Assembly: GCF_001421565.1 (NCBI RefSeq)
Contig: NZ_LMKQ01000004.1
Span: forward strand, 124,001 to 188,000
Direction of reading: 5' to 3'
Source of the DNA: Agromyces sp. Leaf222
Lineage (GTDB): Bacteria > Actinomycetota > Actinomycetes > Actinomycetales > Microbacteriaceae
Length of the DNA: 64,000 nucleotides
Made by a program: the position numbers and the translations under genes. The notes under the pieces were generated by a model. It saw only the letters and a program-made list of their open reading frames with translations. It had not been told where the DNA came from and did no database searches. The first letter of the stretch is position 1, and each line of letters opens with the position of its first letter. Shown here piece by piece: positions 35,190 through 43,472 of this stretch.

Positions 35190-35527
35190 GTCTCGCGCAC
35201 CGTCCACACGGTGCGCATGCCGGCCTCGAGCCGCACGACCGAACCCGGCGCCAGCTCGATCGACGGCAGCTCGGGCGACTCGAAGTCGACCGTCGCGTCA
35301 CCCGCGAGCACCACGAACACCTCGTCGGCCTCGATGTCGCGCATCGCGCCGGGCGTCATCTCCCAGACGCCGACCGTGCGGGCATCGTCACGTGACCGGT
35401 CGAGCACCAGGTGGCCGGTGGCCGGGGAGCCCTCGACGAGTTGATCGGCCGAGACGGGTTCATGCGGCAGCAGGGCCGTCGCGGCATCCGTCACCGTCGC
35501 GGCATCGAGGCGGTCGGTCGGCGTCAT
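35162..35527 (-). CDS. Cupin domain protein (DUF861/EutQ-like)
   Basis: 121 aa small beta-barrel. GVWEMTPGAMRDIEADEVFVVLAGDATVDFE and LAPGSVVRLEAGMRTVWTVRETLRKVY show the cupin pattern (positions 52-82 and 92-118); the metal-binding His residues of motif 1 are replaced, as in DUF861 members. It starts with ATGA overlap on the FAD oxidoreductase gene, and such cupins often accompany amine or amino-acid oxidases. It may bind the substrate or product; no reaction can be given. Confidence 0.83.
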   Translation of the reverse strand: MTPTDRLDAATVTDAATALLPHEPVSADQLVEGSPATGHLVLDRSRDDARTVGVWEMTPGAMRDIEADEVFVVLAGDATVDFESPELPSIELAPGSVVRLEAGMRTVWTVRETLRKVYVAP

Positions 35528-36972
35528 GAGTCGAACCCCAATCCGAGGGCGTCGAGGGTCTTCAGGAGCAGGTTGCGACGGCCGCCGTCGTGGTCGGCCC
35601 GATCGAGCGACCAGCGGGTCGCATTGATGCCGATCGAGGCGGCGGGCTCGGGCGGGAACGGCAGCGGCCGCTTGCGCACCATCGCCAGCTGCGTGCGCTC
35701 GTTCTCGCGGCGCTCGAGCAGGTCGAGCATCGTCTCCGCGGCGAAGCGGGTCGACCCGACGCCGAGCCCGGTGAACCCGGCGGCGTAGGCCACCCGGTGG
35801 TCGCGGGCCGTGCCGAAGAACGCCGTGAACTGCGTGCTCGTGTCGATCGCGCCCGCCCACTGGTGGCTGAACTGCAGCCCCTCGAGCTGTGGGAACGTCG
35901 TGAAGAAGTGGCTCGCGAGCGTCTGCCACGTCTCGGGGCGTCGCTCGTAGCTGCTGCGCACCCGTCGCCCGTAGTGGTAGATCGCGTCGTACCCGCCGAA
36001 CAGGATGCGGTTGTCCTTCGAGAGGCGGTAGTAGTGGAACTGGTTCGCCATGTCGCCGATGCCCTGGCGGTCGTTCCAGCCGATGTCGGCCAGCTGCTGC
36101 GGCGAGAGCGGCTCGGTCATGAGCACGTAGTCGTAGACCGGCACGGTCATGAGCCGGTTGCGCTTGAGCAGCGACGGGAACACGTTCGTGGCCAGCACTG
36201 CGTGCGTGGCGTCGACGCGGCCGCCCTCGGTGATCACGGAGACGGCGCCCGTCGAGCCCGGCGTCTCGAGGCGCTGCACGGGGGAGTGCTCGAAGACCTC
36301 GACACCGAGCTCCTCGGCCACGCGGGCGAGCTCGGACGCGAGCCTCGCGGGGTGCAGCATGCCGTTCGTGCGCTTCTCCCACACGCCGGCGAGGTAGGTC
36401 GGCGAGGCGACGGAGGCCTGCACCTCGCGCTCGTCGAGGAACACGACACTGTCGTCGCCCTCGGCGACCGCGTCGGCGTGCATCTCGCGCAACCACTCGA
36501 CCTGGTGCTCCTCGATCGCCGGAGCCAGCTGCCCCGTGCGCTCGAAGTGGAAGTCGATGCCGAGCTCGGCCTCCGACGCCTCGATCGCGTCGAGGTTCTC
36601 GAGTCCGAGGCGCGTGAGGGTGGGCATCTCGTCGGGCCAGCGCGACATGCCGTTCTCGTGGCCGTGCGTGAGGCTCGCCTCGCAGAACCCGCCGTTGCGG
36701 CCGGAAGCGGCCCAGCCGATCGACTTCGCCTCGATGAGCACGACGCGAGCGTTCGGGTTGCGGCGCTTGGCGAGCACCGCGCTCCAGAGGCCCGTGTAGC
36801 CGCCGCCGACGACCACGAGGTCGGCGACCCGGGTGCCCGCGAGCTTCGGCCGCCCGCCCGTGGCGCCCTCGGGCAGGTCCTCGAGCCAGAAGACGGCATG
36901 ACGGGTCGGCTTCAGTGCATGCTCGACGACGGATGCCGGGGGTCGGCGTCGTTCGAATACGGTCGTTCCCAC
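35524..36972 (-). CDS. FAD-dependent oxidoreductase, PuuB/gamma-glutamylputrescine-oxidase-like
   Basis: 482 aa DAO-family flavoprotein. Rossmann motif VVVGGGYTGLWSA (about residues 53-65), then IGWAASGRNGGFCEASL and FHYYRLSKDNRILFGGYDAIYHYG, HQWAGAIDTSTQF and GFTGLGVGSTRF, the landmarks of gamma-glutamylputrescine and related amine oxidases. It probably oxidises a secondary or N-acyl amine to an aldehyde, H2O2 and ammonia. It begins with GTG at 36972 with only a weak GGAGTGAT upstream. The gene pair with the cupin stands between two regulators. Confidence 0.82.
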   Translation of the reverse strand: MGTTVFERRRPPASVVEHALKPTRHAVFWLEDLPEGATGGRPKLAGTRVADLVVVGGGYTGLWSAVLAKRRNPNARVVLIEAKSIGWAASGRNGGFCEASLTHGHENGMSRWPDEMPTLTRLGLENLDAIEASEAELGIDFHFERTGQLAPAIEEHQVEWLREMHADAVAEGDDSVVFLDEREVQASVASPTYLAGVWEKRTNGMLHPARLASELARVAEELGVEVFEHSPVQRLETPGSTGAVSVITEGGRVDATHAVLATNVFPSLLKRNRLMTVPVYDYVLMTEPLSPQQLADIGWNDRQGIGDMANQFHYYRLSKDNRILFGGYDAIYHYGRRVRSSYERRPETWQTLASHFFTTFPQLEGLQFSHQWAGAIDTSTQFTAFFGTARDHRVAYAAGFTGLGVGSTRFAAETMLDLLERRENERTQLAMVRKRPLPFPPEPAASIGINATRWSLDRADHDGGRRNLLLKTLDALGLGFDS

Positions 36973-37119
36973 GGGGTATCACTCCGATGCGGTTGTGTGG
37001 ATCCATCCTCCCGCGCCGTGCGCGGGCGGCGCCAGTGGCCGCTGTCTCGACATCCGCTCGCCTCCGGACAGGCTGTGCCGCGGACCGGCCGCGCGGACCG
37101 GTCGGGGGTCGCCGGCAGG

Positions 37120-38673
37120 TCAGGCGCTCGGCGCGTGCGCCTCGAGGAACTGGAACACCTCGGTCTGGTCGACCCCGGGGAACGTGCCGGTCGGCAGCGC
37201 TGCGAGCAACGAGGTGGGCGTGCGCGCGGCCGGCCACGAGGCATCCGCCCACCGCTCTGCGAGCCCGGCCGGCGCCTGGCAGCACGACGGGTCGGGGCAG
37301 CGTGAAACCGCACGATGCGGTGTCTCGCGCCCGCGGAACCACTTGACATGCTCGAACGGCACGCCGACCGAGACCGAGTACTCGCCCTCCTTCGCCTTCT
37401 CGATGCGCGAGGTGCACCAGAACGTGCCCGATGACGTGTCGGTGTACTGGTACCAGGGGCTGAAGCGGTCCTCGACGTCGAACACCGTGCGGGCGGTCCA
37501 GTTGCGGCACATCGTGGTGCCCTCGATCGCGCCCAACGCGTCGGACGGGAACCGCACGCGGTCGTTCTCGTAGGCCTTGATGATGGTGCCCGACTCGTGC
37601 ACCTTCGTGAAGTGCACGGGGATGTCGAGACGTGCCGTCGCGACGTTCGTGAACCGGTGCGCGGCGGTCTCGTAGGACACGGCGAACGCGTCGCGGAGGT
37701 CCTCCATCGAGATGCGGCGCAGGTTCTTCGCCTCGGTGAGGAAGCGCACGGTCGCCTGCTCGGGCAGGAGGATCGCGGCGGTGAGATAGTTCGTCTCGAT
37801 GCGCTGCCGCAGGAACTCGGCATAGTCGCGCGGCTCGTGGTGCCCGAGCAGGTGCGAGGCGAGCGCCTGCAGGATCGGCGAGCGGGAGTCCCGCGACGGC
37901 GACTGCGCCGTCGGCAGGTAGACGCGCCCGTTGCGCTTGTCGGTCACCGACCGGGTCGAGTGCGGCAGGTCGCCCACATAGTGCAGCGAGTAGCCGAGGT
38001 GCCCGGCCATGTCGGCGACGAGCTGGTGCGAGACCGGTCCGCCCGTGTGGCCGACGGCCTCGAGCAGCTCGGCCGCCTTGGCCTCGAGCTCGGGGTAGAA
38101 GTTGTCGCGTGCGCGCATCTCGGCGCGCAGCTGGGCGTTGGCGCGACGCGCCTCCTCGGGCGTCGCCGCCCGCTCGCGGTGCAGTCGGTCGATCTCCTGG
38201 TGCAGCGCGAGGATCGTCGTGAGCGTCTGGTCGCTCATGCCCTTCGCGACCCGGAACGACGGAAGGCCCAGCGCCGCGAAGACCGGCCCGCGCTGGGCGC
38301 GTTCGACGGCGATCTCGAGCGCCGCGCGTTCGGACGGGGCATCCGTCTTCAGCAGCTCGTCGGCGGTGGTGCCGAGGGCGAGGGCGATCGTGCGGAGCAT
38401 CGACAGGCGCGGCTCGCGCTTGCCGTTCTCGATCGCGCTGACCTGCGACGGCGCCCGCTCGATGGCGGCGGCGAGCTCGCCGAGCGTCATGCCTCGTGCG
38501 GTGCGACGCTCGCGGATGCGGCGGCCGAGCGTGAGCGCGTCGACCTCGGTGGTCGGCTCGGCGCCGGACTCGAGGCCGATCTCGGGGCGCCCGGTGCGCT
38601 CGACCACGACCGCCTGGCCTCCAGCGCGGGAGGCGGCGACGACGGGGCGGGTGCTGCGATCGGCGGTGATCAT
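37120..38673 (-). CDS. RamB/ScfR-type XRE regulator with IrrE-like and DUF2083 domains
   Basis: 517 aa. The helix-turn-helix (TLGRRIRERRTARGMTLGEL, SQVSAIENGKREPRLSML) lies at about residues 45-100. The middle has an ImmA/IrrE-like region with a degenerate metal motif (ASHLLGHHEPRDYAEFL), and the C-terminus is DUF2083 with Cys residues (CRNW, CPDPSCCQAP). RamB, its relative in corynebacteria, controls acetate and glyoxylate genes, and aceA/aceB occur 19 kb away in this window; it is therefore a candidate regulator of them and of the neighbouring oxidase. The ATG at 38673 has only GAAAG upstream. Confidence 0.82.
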   Translation of the reverse strand: MITADRSTRPVVAASRAGGQAVVVERTGRPEIGLESGAEPTTEVDALTLGRRIRERRTARGMTLGELAAAIERAPSQVSAIENGKREPRLSMLRTIALALGTTADELLKTDAPSERAALEIAVERAQRGPVFAALGLPSFRVAKGMSDQTLTTILALHQEIDRLHRERAATPEEARRANAQLRAEMRARDNFYPELEAKAAELLEAVGHTGGPVSHQLVADMAGHLGYSLHYVGDLPHSTRSVTDKRNGRVYLPTAQSPSRDSRSPILQALASHLLGHHEPRDYAEFLRQRIETNYLTAAILLPEQATVRFLTEAKNLRRISMEDLRDAFAVSYETAAHRFTNVATARLDIPVHFTKVHESGTIIKAYENDRVRFPSDALGAIEGTTMCRNWTARTVFDVEDRFSPWYQYTDTSSGTFWCTSRIEKAKEGEYSVSVGVPFEHVKWFRGRETPHRAVSRCPDPSCCQAPAGLAERWADASWPAARTPTSLLAALPTGTFPGVDQTEVFQFLEAHAPSA

Positions 38674-38881
38674 CTTTCGATGGTCACACGGGCGAGCGGA
38701 TGCCGCAAACAGAACTCTTGCCGAATTTCTGCCGCGATGGCGGAAACCCGCGCTGATCCGCGCCGACCGGTGGATTCGGAACGGGAAGAAGTTCGGAGAT
38801 TCCGTCGCAGTGCAGGAGATGCCGCGGGCGAGGCGCCGGCACGCGGCATCCGCTCTGCTGTTCGGCACGGCGACGACGGCC

Positions 38882-39310
38882 TCAGGCCGTGGCCGGCGCG
38901 GCCTCGGCGCCGAGCATCTCGAGGTAGTGCGTGTTCGTCATCACGCCGAGCACCGTGCCGAACGGGTCGATGACCGAGGCGGTGACGAAGCCGGGGCCGT
39001 GCTCGGTGATCGGCAGCAGCGGGGTCGCGCCGAGCTCGAGGAGCCGGGCGAGCGCGCCTTCGAGGTCGTCGGTGTGCCAGTGGATGATCGTGCCGCCGGT
39101 TCCGGAGGTGAGGCCGGCCGGGCTGTAGCGACGGTCGATGAAGCCGAGCTCCTGCTGGTGGTCGCCGATGCGGAACTCGACGTAGGCGGCCGTGCCGTCG
39201 GGGCCGGAGCGGGTGAAGTACGGCTCGATGCCGAGCACCTCGGCATACCAGGCGGCCGCGGCGGCGGGGTCCTCGACGTAGCAGTTGACGGTGGCGATGC
39301 CTCGCAGCAT
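38882..39310 (-). CDS. VOC-superfamily glyoxalase-like protein
   Basis: 142 aa, two VOC modules (ATVNCYVEDPAAAAAWYAEVLG, IDPFGTVLGVMTNTHYLE). The AGGAG ribosome site 6 nt before ATG supports the start. Divergent from the WYL regulator with 103 bp between, a frequent pair; a detoxifying or dioxygenase-like role is possible, but metal ligands are uncertain. The intergenic stretch to 38673 holds the RamB-like gene's promoter and a GATGCCGCG/CGCGGCATC hairpin at 38818-38851. Confidence 0.83.
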   Translation of the reverse strand: MLRGIATVNCYVEDPAAAAAWYAEVLGIEPYFTRSGPDGTAAYVEFRIGDHQQELGFIDRRYSPAGLTSGTGGTIIHWHTDDLEGALARLLELGATPLLPITEHGPGFVTASVIDPFGTVLGVMTNTHYLEMLGAEAAPATA

Positions 39311-39413
39311 GATGACTCCTTCGGTGTGGAGCGACCCGGTGCCGCCCTGATGAATCCATACTGCTCCCGATAAGTGCTCACCTTCTGACTACTTTTCTGA
39401 GGAGAATGGAGAC

Positions 39414-40466
39414 ATGCGCGCAGACCGCCTCGTGGCCACCCTCCTCCTCATGCAGGCGCGCGGTCGCGTCACTGCGGCCGAGCTCGCCGAAGAGCTCGAG
39501 ATCTCGGTCGCCACGGCACGGCGCGACCTCGAGGCGCTCTCGGCGGCGGGCATCCCCGTGTACCCCCAGGCCGGTCGCGGCGGCGGTTGGCAGTTGCTCG
39601 GCGAGGGCCGCACCGACCTCAGCGGTTTCACGGCATCCGAGGCACGTGCGCTGTTCCTGACCCTCGGCCCGCGTGCCGGCGAGAGCGAGGCGTCGCGATC
39701 GGCGCTCCGCAAGGTGATGCGCGCCCTGCCCGAGACCTTCCGGGCCGAGGCCGAGGCGGCGGCGGAGTCCGTCATCGTCGAGGCCGGCGGCTGGGGCGCG
39801 TCCGCCGTGCGCCCGGCCGCGGTCGCCGTGCTCCAGGCGGCCGTGCTCGAGCGGCGCGCGGTGCGGTTCGACTACGCCGCCTGGGGCAAGCCCGCGCGCT
39901 CGCGCACCGCGCATCCGCTCGGGCTGATCGACAAGGGCGGCACGTGGTACCTCATCGCCGAGCCGGTGCCGGATGCCGCGGGCGGCCGTGCAGGGGCGCG
40001 GGCGACGGAAGCCGCGGGCGGCCGTGACGACCACGGGCGCGCGCCCGAGACATCCGCAACCGCGTTGCGCAGTTACCGCGTGGATCGCCTGACGGACGCC
40101 GAGGCGCTCGACGAGCGGTTCGACCCGCCGGTCGGCTTCGACCTCGATGCGGCGTGGGCGGAGCTCAGCGCCGACGTCGGGCGGGCCCGCACGCGCGCGA
40201 CCGCGACGGTGCTGGTCGACGCGGCGGTGCTCGACGAGTTCCGTGGATGGGTCGGGGGAACCGAGCTCGTCGACGGCGTCGCGCCCGACCCGACCGGGCG
40301 GGTGCTCGTGCGCGTCACGGCGCCGAGCGAGGAGGCGCTGGCCAGGCGGCTCTGCGCGTGGATCGAGGGCGCCGAGGTCGTCGAGCCCGATGGCGTGCGC
40401 CGGCGGCTCGCCGCGTTCGGCGCCCGCCTCGTCGAGGCCTACGGCCCGTCGGTCACGGCCGGCTGA
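39414..40466 (+). CDS. WYL-domain transcriptional regulator (DeoR-like HTH)
   Basis: 350 aa. An N-terminal helix-turn-helix (ADRLVATLLLMQARGRVTAA, ELEISVATARRDLEALSAAG) and a central WYL domain (AVRFDYAAWGKPARSRTAHP, GLIDKGGTWYLIAEP) with the Arg-rich ligand patch; the C-terminal WCX part follows. A ~25-residue Gly/Arg/Ala-rich insert (about 190-215) interrupts the WYL domain. Strong AGGAG...GGAG before the ATG. Most likely controls the divergent VOC gene. Confidence 0.87.
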   Translation: MRADRLVATLLLMQARGRVTAAELAEELEISVATARRDLEALSAAGIPVYPQAGRGGGWQLLGEGRTDLSGFTASEARALFLTLGPRAGESEASRSALRKVMRALPETFRAEAEAAAESVIVEAGGWGASAVRPAAVAVLQAAVLERRAVRFDYAAWGKPARSRTAHPLGLIDKGGTWYLIAEPVPDAAGGRAGARATEAAGGRDDHGRAPETSATALRSYRVDRLTDAEALDERFDPPVGFDLDAAWAELSADVGRARTRATATVLVDAAVLDEFRGWVGGTELVDGVAPDPTGRVLVRVTAPSEEALARRLCAWIEGAEVVEPDGVRRRLAAFGARLVEAYGPSVTAG

Positions 40467-40473
40467 CGCGGCC

Positions 40474-41037
40474 TCAGGCCGAGGTGTCCGAGCCGAGCAG
40501 CTCGTCGACGCTCACGACCTCGGCGTAGCTGTCGCCGAGGGCGGCCATGAACGCCGCATGCACCTGGGCGGCGGGCACGACCTCGTCGCCGAACGTCAGG
40601 TCGGGGGCCGCGCACGCGTCGTGCGCGACGGTCACCGAGTAGCCGCGGTCGGCCGCGGCGCGAACGGTCGCGTCGATGCACATGCTCGACATCATGCCGA
40701 CGATCACGACGCCGTCGGTGTCGGCGCCGGCCGCGCGCAGGCGCTCGTCGAGGTCCGTCTCGAGGAACGAGTTCGGGTGCGCCTTGACGACGACGGGCTC
40801 GCCCTCGGCGGGTGCGACGAGCGGATGGATCTCGACGCCGGCGGTGCCGGGCGCGAAGAACGCGGCATCCGGGGCATCCCACACGTGCTGCACGTGCACG
40901 ACCGGCTGGCCCGCCTCGCGGTGCGACGCGAGCAGGCGGGCTGCGGCCGCGGCGGCGGCCTCGGGGCCGACGAGCGGATGCGCGCCGCCAGGGAAGTAGT
41001 CGTTCTGGATGTCGATGATGAGCAGGGTGCGAGTCAC
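40474..41037 (-). CDS. Isochorismatase-family cysteine hydrolase
   Basis: 187 aa. Catalytic triad: Asp in LLIIDIQNDYF, Lys in VVVKAHPNSFLET, Cys in VGMMSSMCIDATVR. This is the nicotinamidase/isochorismatase-like fold; the substrate is unknown. The start is chosen as GTG 41037 (MTRTLLIIDIQ) because TAGCGT (41045-41050, minus) stands exactly 7 nt before it; a GTG 9 nt further upstream would overlap that box. Leaderless. The two GTG starts arose from a 9-bp direct repeat. Confidence 0.85.
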   Translation of the reverse strand: MTRTLLIIDIQNDYFPGGAHPLVGPEAAAAAAARLLASHREAGQPVVHVQHVWDAPDAAFFAPGTAGVEIHPLVAPAEGEPVVVKAHPNSFLETDLDERLRAAGADTDGVVIVGMMSSMCIDATVRAAADRGYSVTVAHDACAAPDLTFGDEVVPAAQVHAAFMAALGDSYAEVVSVDELLGSDTSA

Positions 41038-41148
41038 GCGAGTCACGCTAGCCCAACGGCGGCCGGCGCGGCACCGTCGGAGCGGCGTCCGTCAGGGGGA
41101 TGGCGCCCGCCCTAGGCTGGCCGCATCCCGACCGAGCGGAGGCCGCCA

Positions 41149-41973
41149 GTGACCGAGGTCGACACGGTGCCCGAGCTCAGCCGGTGGCGACGCACGATGG
41201 TCTCCGACGGCACGCTGGCGGTCGAGTGCCTCGAACGCGGCGACGGCCCGGGCGTCATCCTGCTGCCCGAGATCCCGGGCATCATGCCGGGCACGATCGC
41301 GCTCGGCGACCTGCTCGTCGAACAGGGGTTCACCGTCGTGATGCCGTCGCTCTTCGGCGTTCCGGGGCGACGGCCGGGCAAGCTCGGCCAGGCCGCGGCC
41401 GTGGCGAAGCTCTGCGTCATGGCGGAGTTCCGCGCGTTCTCGCTCGACCTCAGAGGACCGGTGACCGACTTCCTCCGCCTCGTGGCCGCCGAGCTCGCCG
41501 CGCGCACCCCCGGTCGCGGCGTCGGCATGGTCGGCATGTGCTTCACCGGGGGGTTCGCGATCGCGACGGCGGTGACGACCGACGACATCGCGGCCACCGT
41601 CGTGAGCCAACCCGCAGCCCCGTTCCCGGTGAGCCCCTCGCGGGCGAGGAGCATCGGCGTGCCCGCCGGCGAGCTCGAGCAGTATGCGGCATCCCGCATC
41701 GACCAGCCGGCGTGCGTGCTCGGGCTGCGCTTCTCGCGCGACCGCACGTCGGGCGACGCGAGACTCGTCGCCCTCGAGCGCCACCTCGGACGCGCCGCGC
41801 GGATCGTGCGCATCCCGTCGGGACGCGACAGCACCGACGGCACGCCCGGGAGCGCGCATTCCGTGCTCACGCGCGGCGTGCGCGAAGACCCGCCGAACCG
41901 CGCGTTCGAGGAGCGCGAGCACGTGTTCGCGTTCCTCCACGAGCGGCTCGGGCCGGCTGAGGCGCCTGGCTGA
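41149..41973 (+). CDS. Dienelactone-hydrolase-family protein
   Basis: 274 aa alpha/beta hydrolase. VILLPEIPGIMPG has the Glu typical of dienelactone hydrolase, and the nucleophile is Cys in GMVGMCFTGGFAIAT instead of Ser. The Asp and His complete the expected triad (PSGRDSTDGTPGSAHSVL). GGAGG precedes the GTG at 41149. TAGGCT (41112-41117) may be the -10, with a ~30-nt leader. A 13-bp tandem repeat covers the stop codon. Substrate unknown. Confidence 0.82.
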   Translation: MTEVDTVPELSRWRRTMVSDGTLAVECLERGDGPGVILLPEIPGIMPGTIALGDLLVEQGFTVVMPSLFGVPGRRPGKLGQAAAVAKLCVMAEFRAFSLDLRGPVTDFLRLVAAELAARTPGRGVGMVGMCFTGGFAIATAVTTDDIAATVVSQPAAPFPVSPSRARSIGVPAGELEQYAASRIDQPACVLGLRFSRDRTSGDARLVALERHLGRAARIVRIPSGRDSTDGTPGSAHSVLTRGVREDPPNRAFEEREHVFAFLHERLGPAEAPG

Positions 41974-41993
41974 GGCGCCTGGCTGAGGCGTCC
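41955..41993 (+). repeat. 3 x 13-bp tandem repeat over the stop codon
   Basis: GGCTGAGGCGCCT (41955-41967), GGCTGAGGCGCCT (41968-41980), GGCTGAGGCGTCC (41981-41993). Because 13 is not divisible by three, its TGA occurs in all three frames; the middle copy supplies the stop of the hydrolase gene. Confidence 0.9.
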
Positions 41994-41999
41994 GACGGA

Positions 42000-42485
42000 T
42001 CAGGCCGAAGCGGCACGCTCCCGCGAGGCGAGCACCTCGGGCACGTGCTGCTCGGCCCACTCCCGCATGGCCTGGATGGGCTCGAGCAGCGAGACCCCGA
42101 GCGGGGTGAGGGAGTACTCGACGCGCGGCGGCGAGTCCTGGAAGGCGCGACGGTCGATGAGCCCATCGTCCTCGAGCGCCCGCAGGGTCTCGGTGAGCAC
42201 CTTGGGCGTCACGCGCCCGACCTGAGACTTCAGCTCCGTGAACCTGAGCGTTCCCGCACGCGCGAGCGCCAGGATCACGAGCATGGTCCAGCGCTCGCCG
42301 ATGCGGCCGAACACGACGCGGCTCGGGCAGTCGGGGGCGAGCACGCTCCACTCGTCGGCGCCGATCTCCGCCGCGCCGATCTCCGCCGCGCCGATCTCCG
42401 CCGCGACGGTCGGCCCCGCGCCGGTCGCGCCGGCACTCGTGGCCGGCCCCTGCGATCCACCTTCGGATGTGACGGAGATGCGCAT
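42000..42485 (-). CDS. HxlR-family transcriptional regulator
   Basis: 161 aa. DCPSRVVFGRIGERWTMLVIL, LRFTELKSQVGRVTPKVLTETL and YSLTPLGVSLLEP form a typical HxlR winged helix (about residues 50-150). The Cys in DCPSR lies where thiol-sensing relatives have one. The N-terminal 45 residues are a low-complexity tail with A-A-E-I-G repeated three times, from a perfect 15-bp tandem repeat. Divergent from the NAD(P)-binding epimerase-like gene, which it probably represses. Confidence 0.87.
   Translation of the reverse strand: MRISVTSEGGSQGPATSAGATGAGPTVAAEIGAAEIGAAEIGADEWSVLAPDCPSRVVFGRIGERWTMLVILALARAGTLRFTELKSQVGRVTPKVLTETLRALEDDGLIDRRAFQDSPPRVEYSLTPLGVSLLEPIQAMREWAEQHVPEVLASRERAASA
42358..42402 (-). 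repeat. Perfect 3 x 15-bp in-frame repeat in the HxlR gene
   Basis: GCGCCGATCTCCGCC at 42358-42372, 42373-42387 and 42388-42402, identical copies. It encodes (A-A-E-I-G)x3 on the minus strand. Confidence 0.93.
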
Positions 42486-42519
42486 CGTGTGACTCCTGGT
42501 TTCGTCGGGGGAAGTTCCG

Positions 42520-42549
42520 TTGAAGATACCGGACGTCGATCCGTAGCGT
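42520..42549 (+). promoter_or_regulatory. Promoter TTGAAG-N18-TAGCGT, leaderless
   Basis: TTGAAG (42520-42525), 18-bp spacer, TAGCGT (42544-42549), then 7 nt to ATG 42557. One of the most complete promoters in the window; it lies in the divergent spacer shared with the HxlR regulator. Confidence 0.7.
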
Positions 42550-42556
42550 GATCGGC

Positions 42557-43417
42557 ATGACCATTCTCCTCACCGGTGCGACCGGTTACATCGGATCCGC
42601 CGTCCTCGACGCCCTCCTCGCCGACGGGCACGACGTGCTCGCCCTCGTCCGCAGCGACTCGGCGGCCGAACGCGTCGCCGAGCGCGGGGCGACCCCGCTC
42701 ATCGGCGACGTGACGGATGTCGCGTGGTTCGCGCGCGTGCTCGCCGACACCGACGGCGCGATCCATGCTGCGGCGCCCGATGCCGACGCCGCCGCATTCA
42801 ACGAGGCCGTCGTCGACGCCGCCGTGCAGGCGTACGCCGGAACCGGCAAGCGCTTCGTGCTCACGAGCGGGGTGTGGGAGTACGGCGACGGCGTGCTCGC
42901 CGACGACGACGCCCTCGCGCCGCCCGCGCTCGTCGCGTGGCGGGTGCCGATCGAGGAGCGGCTGCTCGCGTCGGGCATCGACGGGGTGATCGTGGCGCCC
43001 GGCATCGTCTACGGCCACGGCAAGGGCCTCCTGAGCCTCGTGACCGATGCCCCCGTGACCACGTCGGGCGAGCTCGTGCTGCTCGGCGACGGCGAGCAGC
43101 ACTGGTCGTTCGTGCACGTCGACGACCTCGCGCAGCTCTACGTCGTGGCGCTCACGCACGCCGACGCGGCGGGTCGCGTGATCGCCTCCGACGGTGCGCC
43201 GCAGCGGGTGCGCGCGCTCGCCGAGGCGGCGGCCGCGGCATCCGGGGCCTCCGGAGTGGCGGCCGAAACCGCCGACGCGACGCGCGAACGGCTCGGCGCC
43301 GCGTTCGCCGACGCGCTGCTGCTCGACCAGTCGGCCGACGGGGCGAAGGCCCGCTCGCTGGGCTGGATCCCGGCGCGCGCGAGCGTGCTCGACGAGGTCG
43401 TGCCCGCGACCGCCTAG
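42557..43417 (+). CDS. NAD(P)-binding epimerase/dehydratase-like protein (extended SDR)
   Basis: 286 aa. ILLTGATGYIGSAVLDALLADGH is the extended-SDR nucleotide-binding motif. The usual YxxxK pair is not evident in the expected place (VWEYGDGVL instead), so it may be an atypical SDR or a quinone-reductase-like sensor of redox cofactors. The start is ATG 42557 (leaderless) and not the GTG at 42548, which overlaps the -10 box. Paired with a divergent HxlR regulator, as in many quinone/aldehyde stress cassettes. Confidence 0.82.
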   Translation: MTILLTGATGYIGSAVLDALLADGHDVLALVRSDSAAERVAERGATPLIGDVTDVAWFARVLADTDGAIHAAAPDADAAAFNEAVVDAAVQAYAGTGKRFVLTSGVWEYGDGVLADDDALAPPALVAWRVPIEERLLASGIDGVIVAPGIVYGHGKGLLSLVTDAPVTTSGELVLLGDGEQHWSFVHVDDLAQLYVVALTHADAAGRVIASDGAPQRVRALAEAAAAASGASGVAAETADATRERLGAAFADALLLDQSADGAKARSLGWIPARASVLDEVVPATA

Positions 43418-43472
43418 CGTCCCCGCCCGACTCCGCTCAGGCGCTCGCGAGGATCGACGCGCTGGCCCTGCA

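Noticed and set aside
35162..37510. Open frame of 782 codons ending with the cupin
   Set aside because: Only the last 121 codons resemble a protein family; the upstream part is a shadow of the FAD oxidoreductase and has Arg-rich composition.
41035..41050. Upstream GTG (41046) as isochorismatase start
   Set aside because: It overlaps the TAGCGT box; the second GTG is 7 nt after it and fits the family N-terminus.
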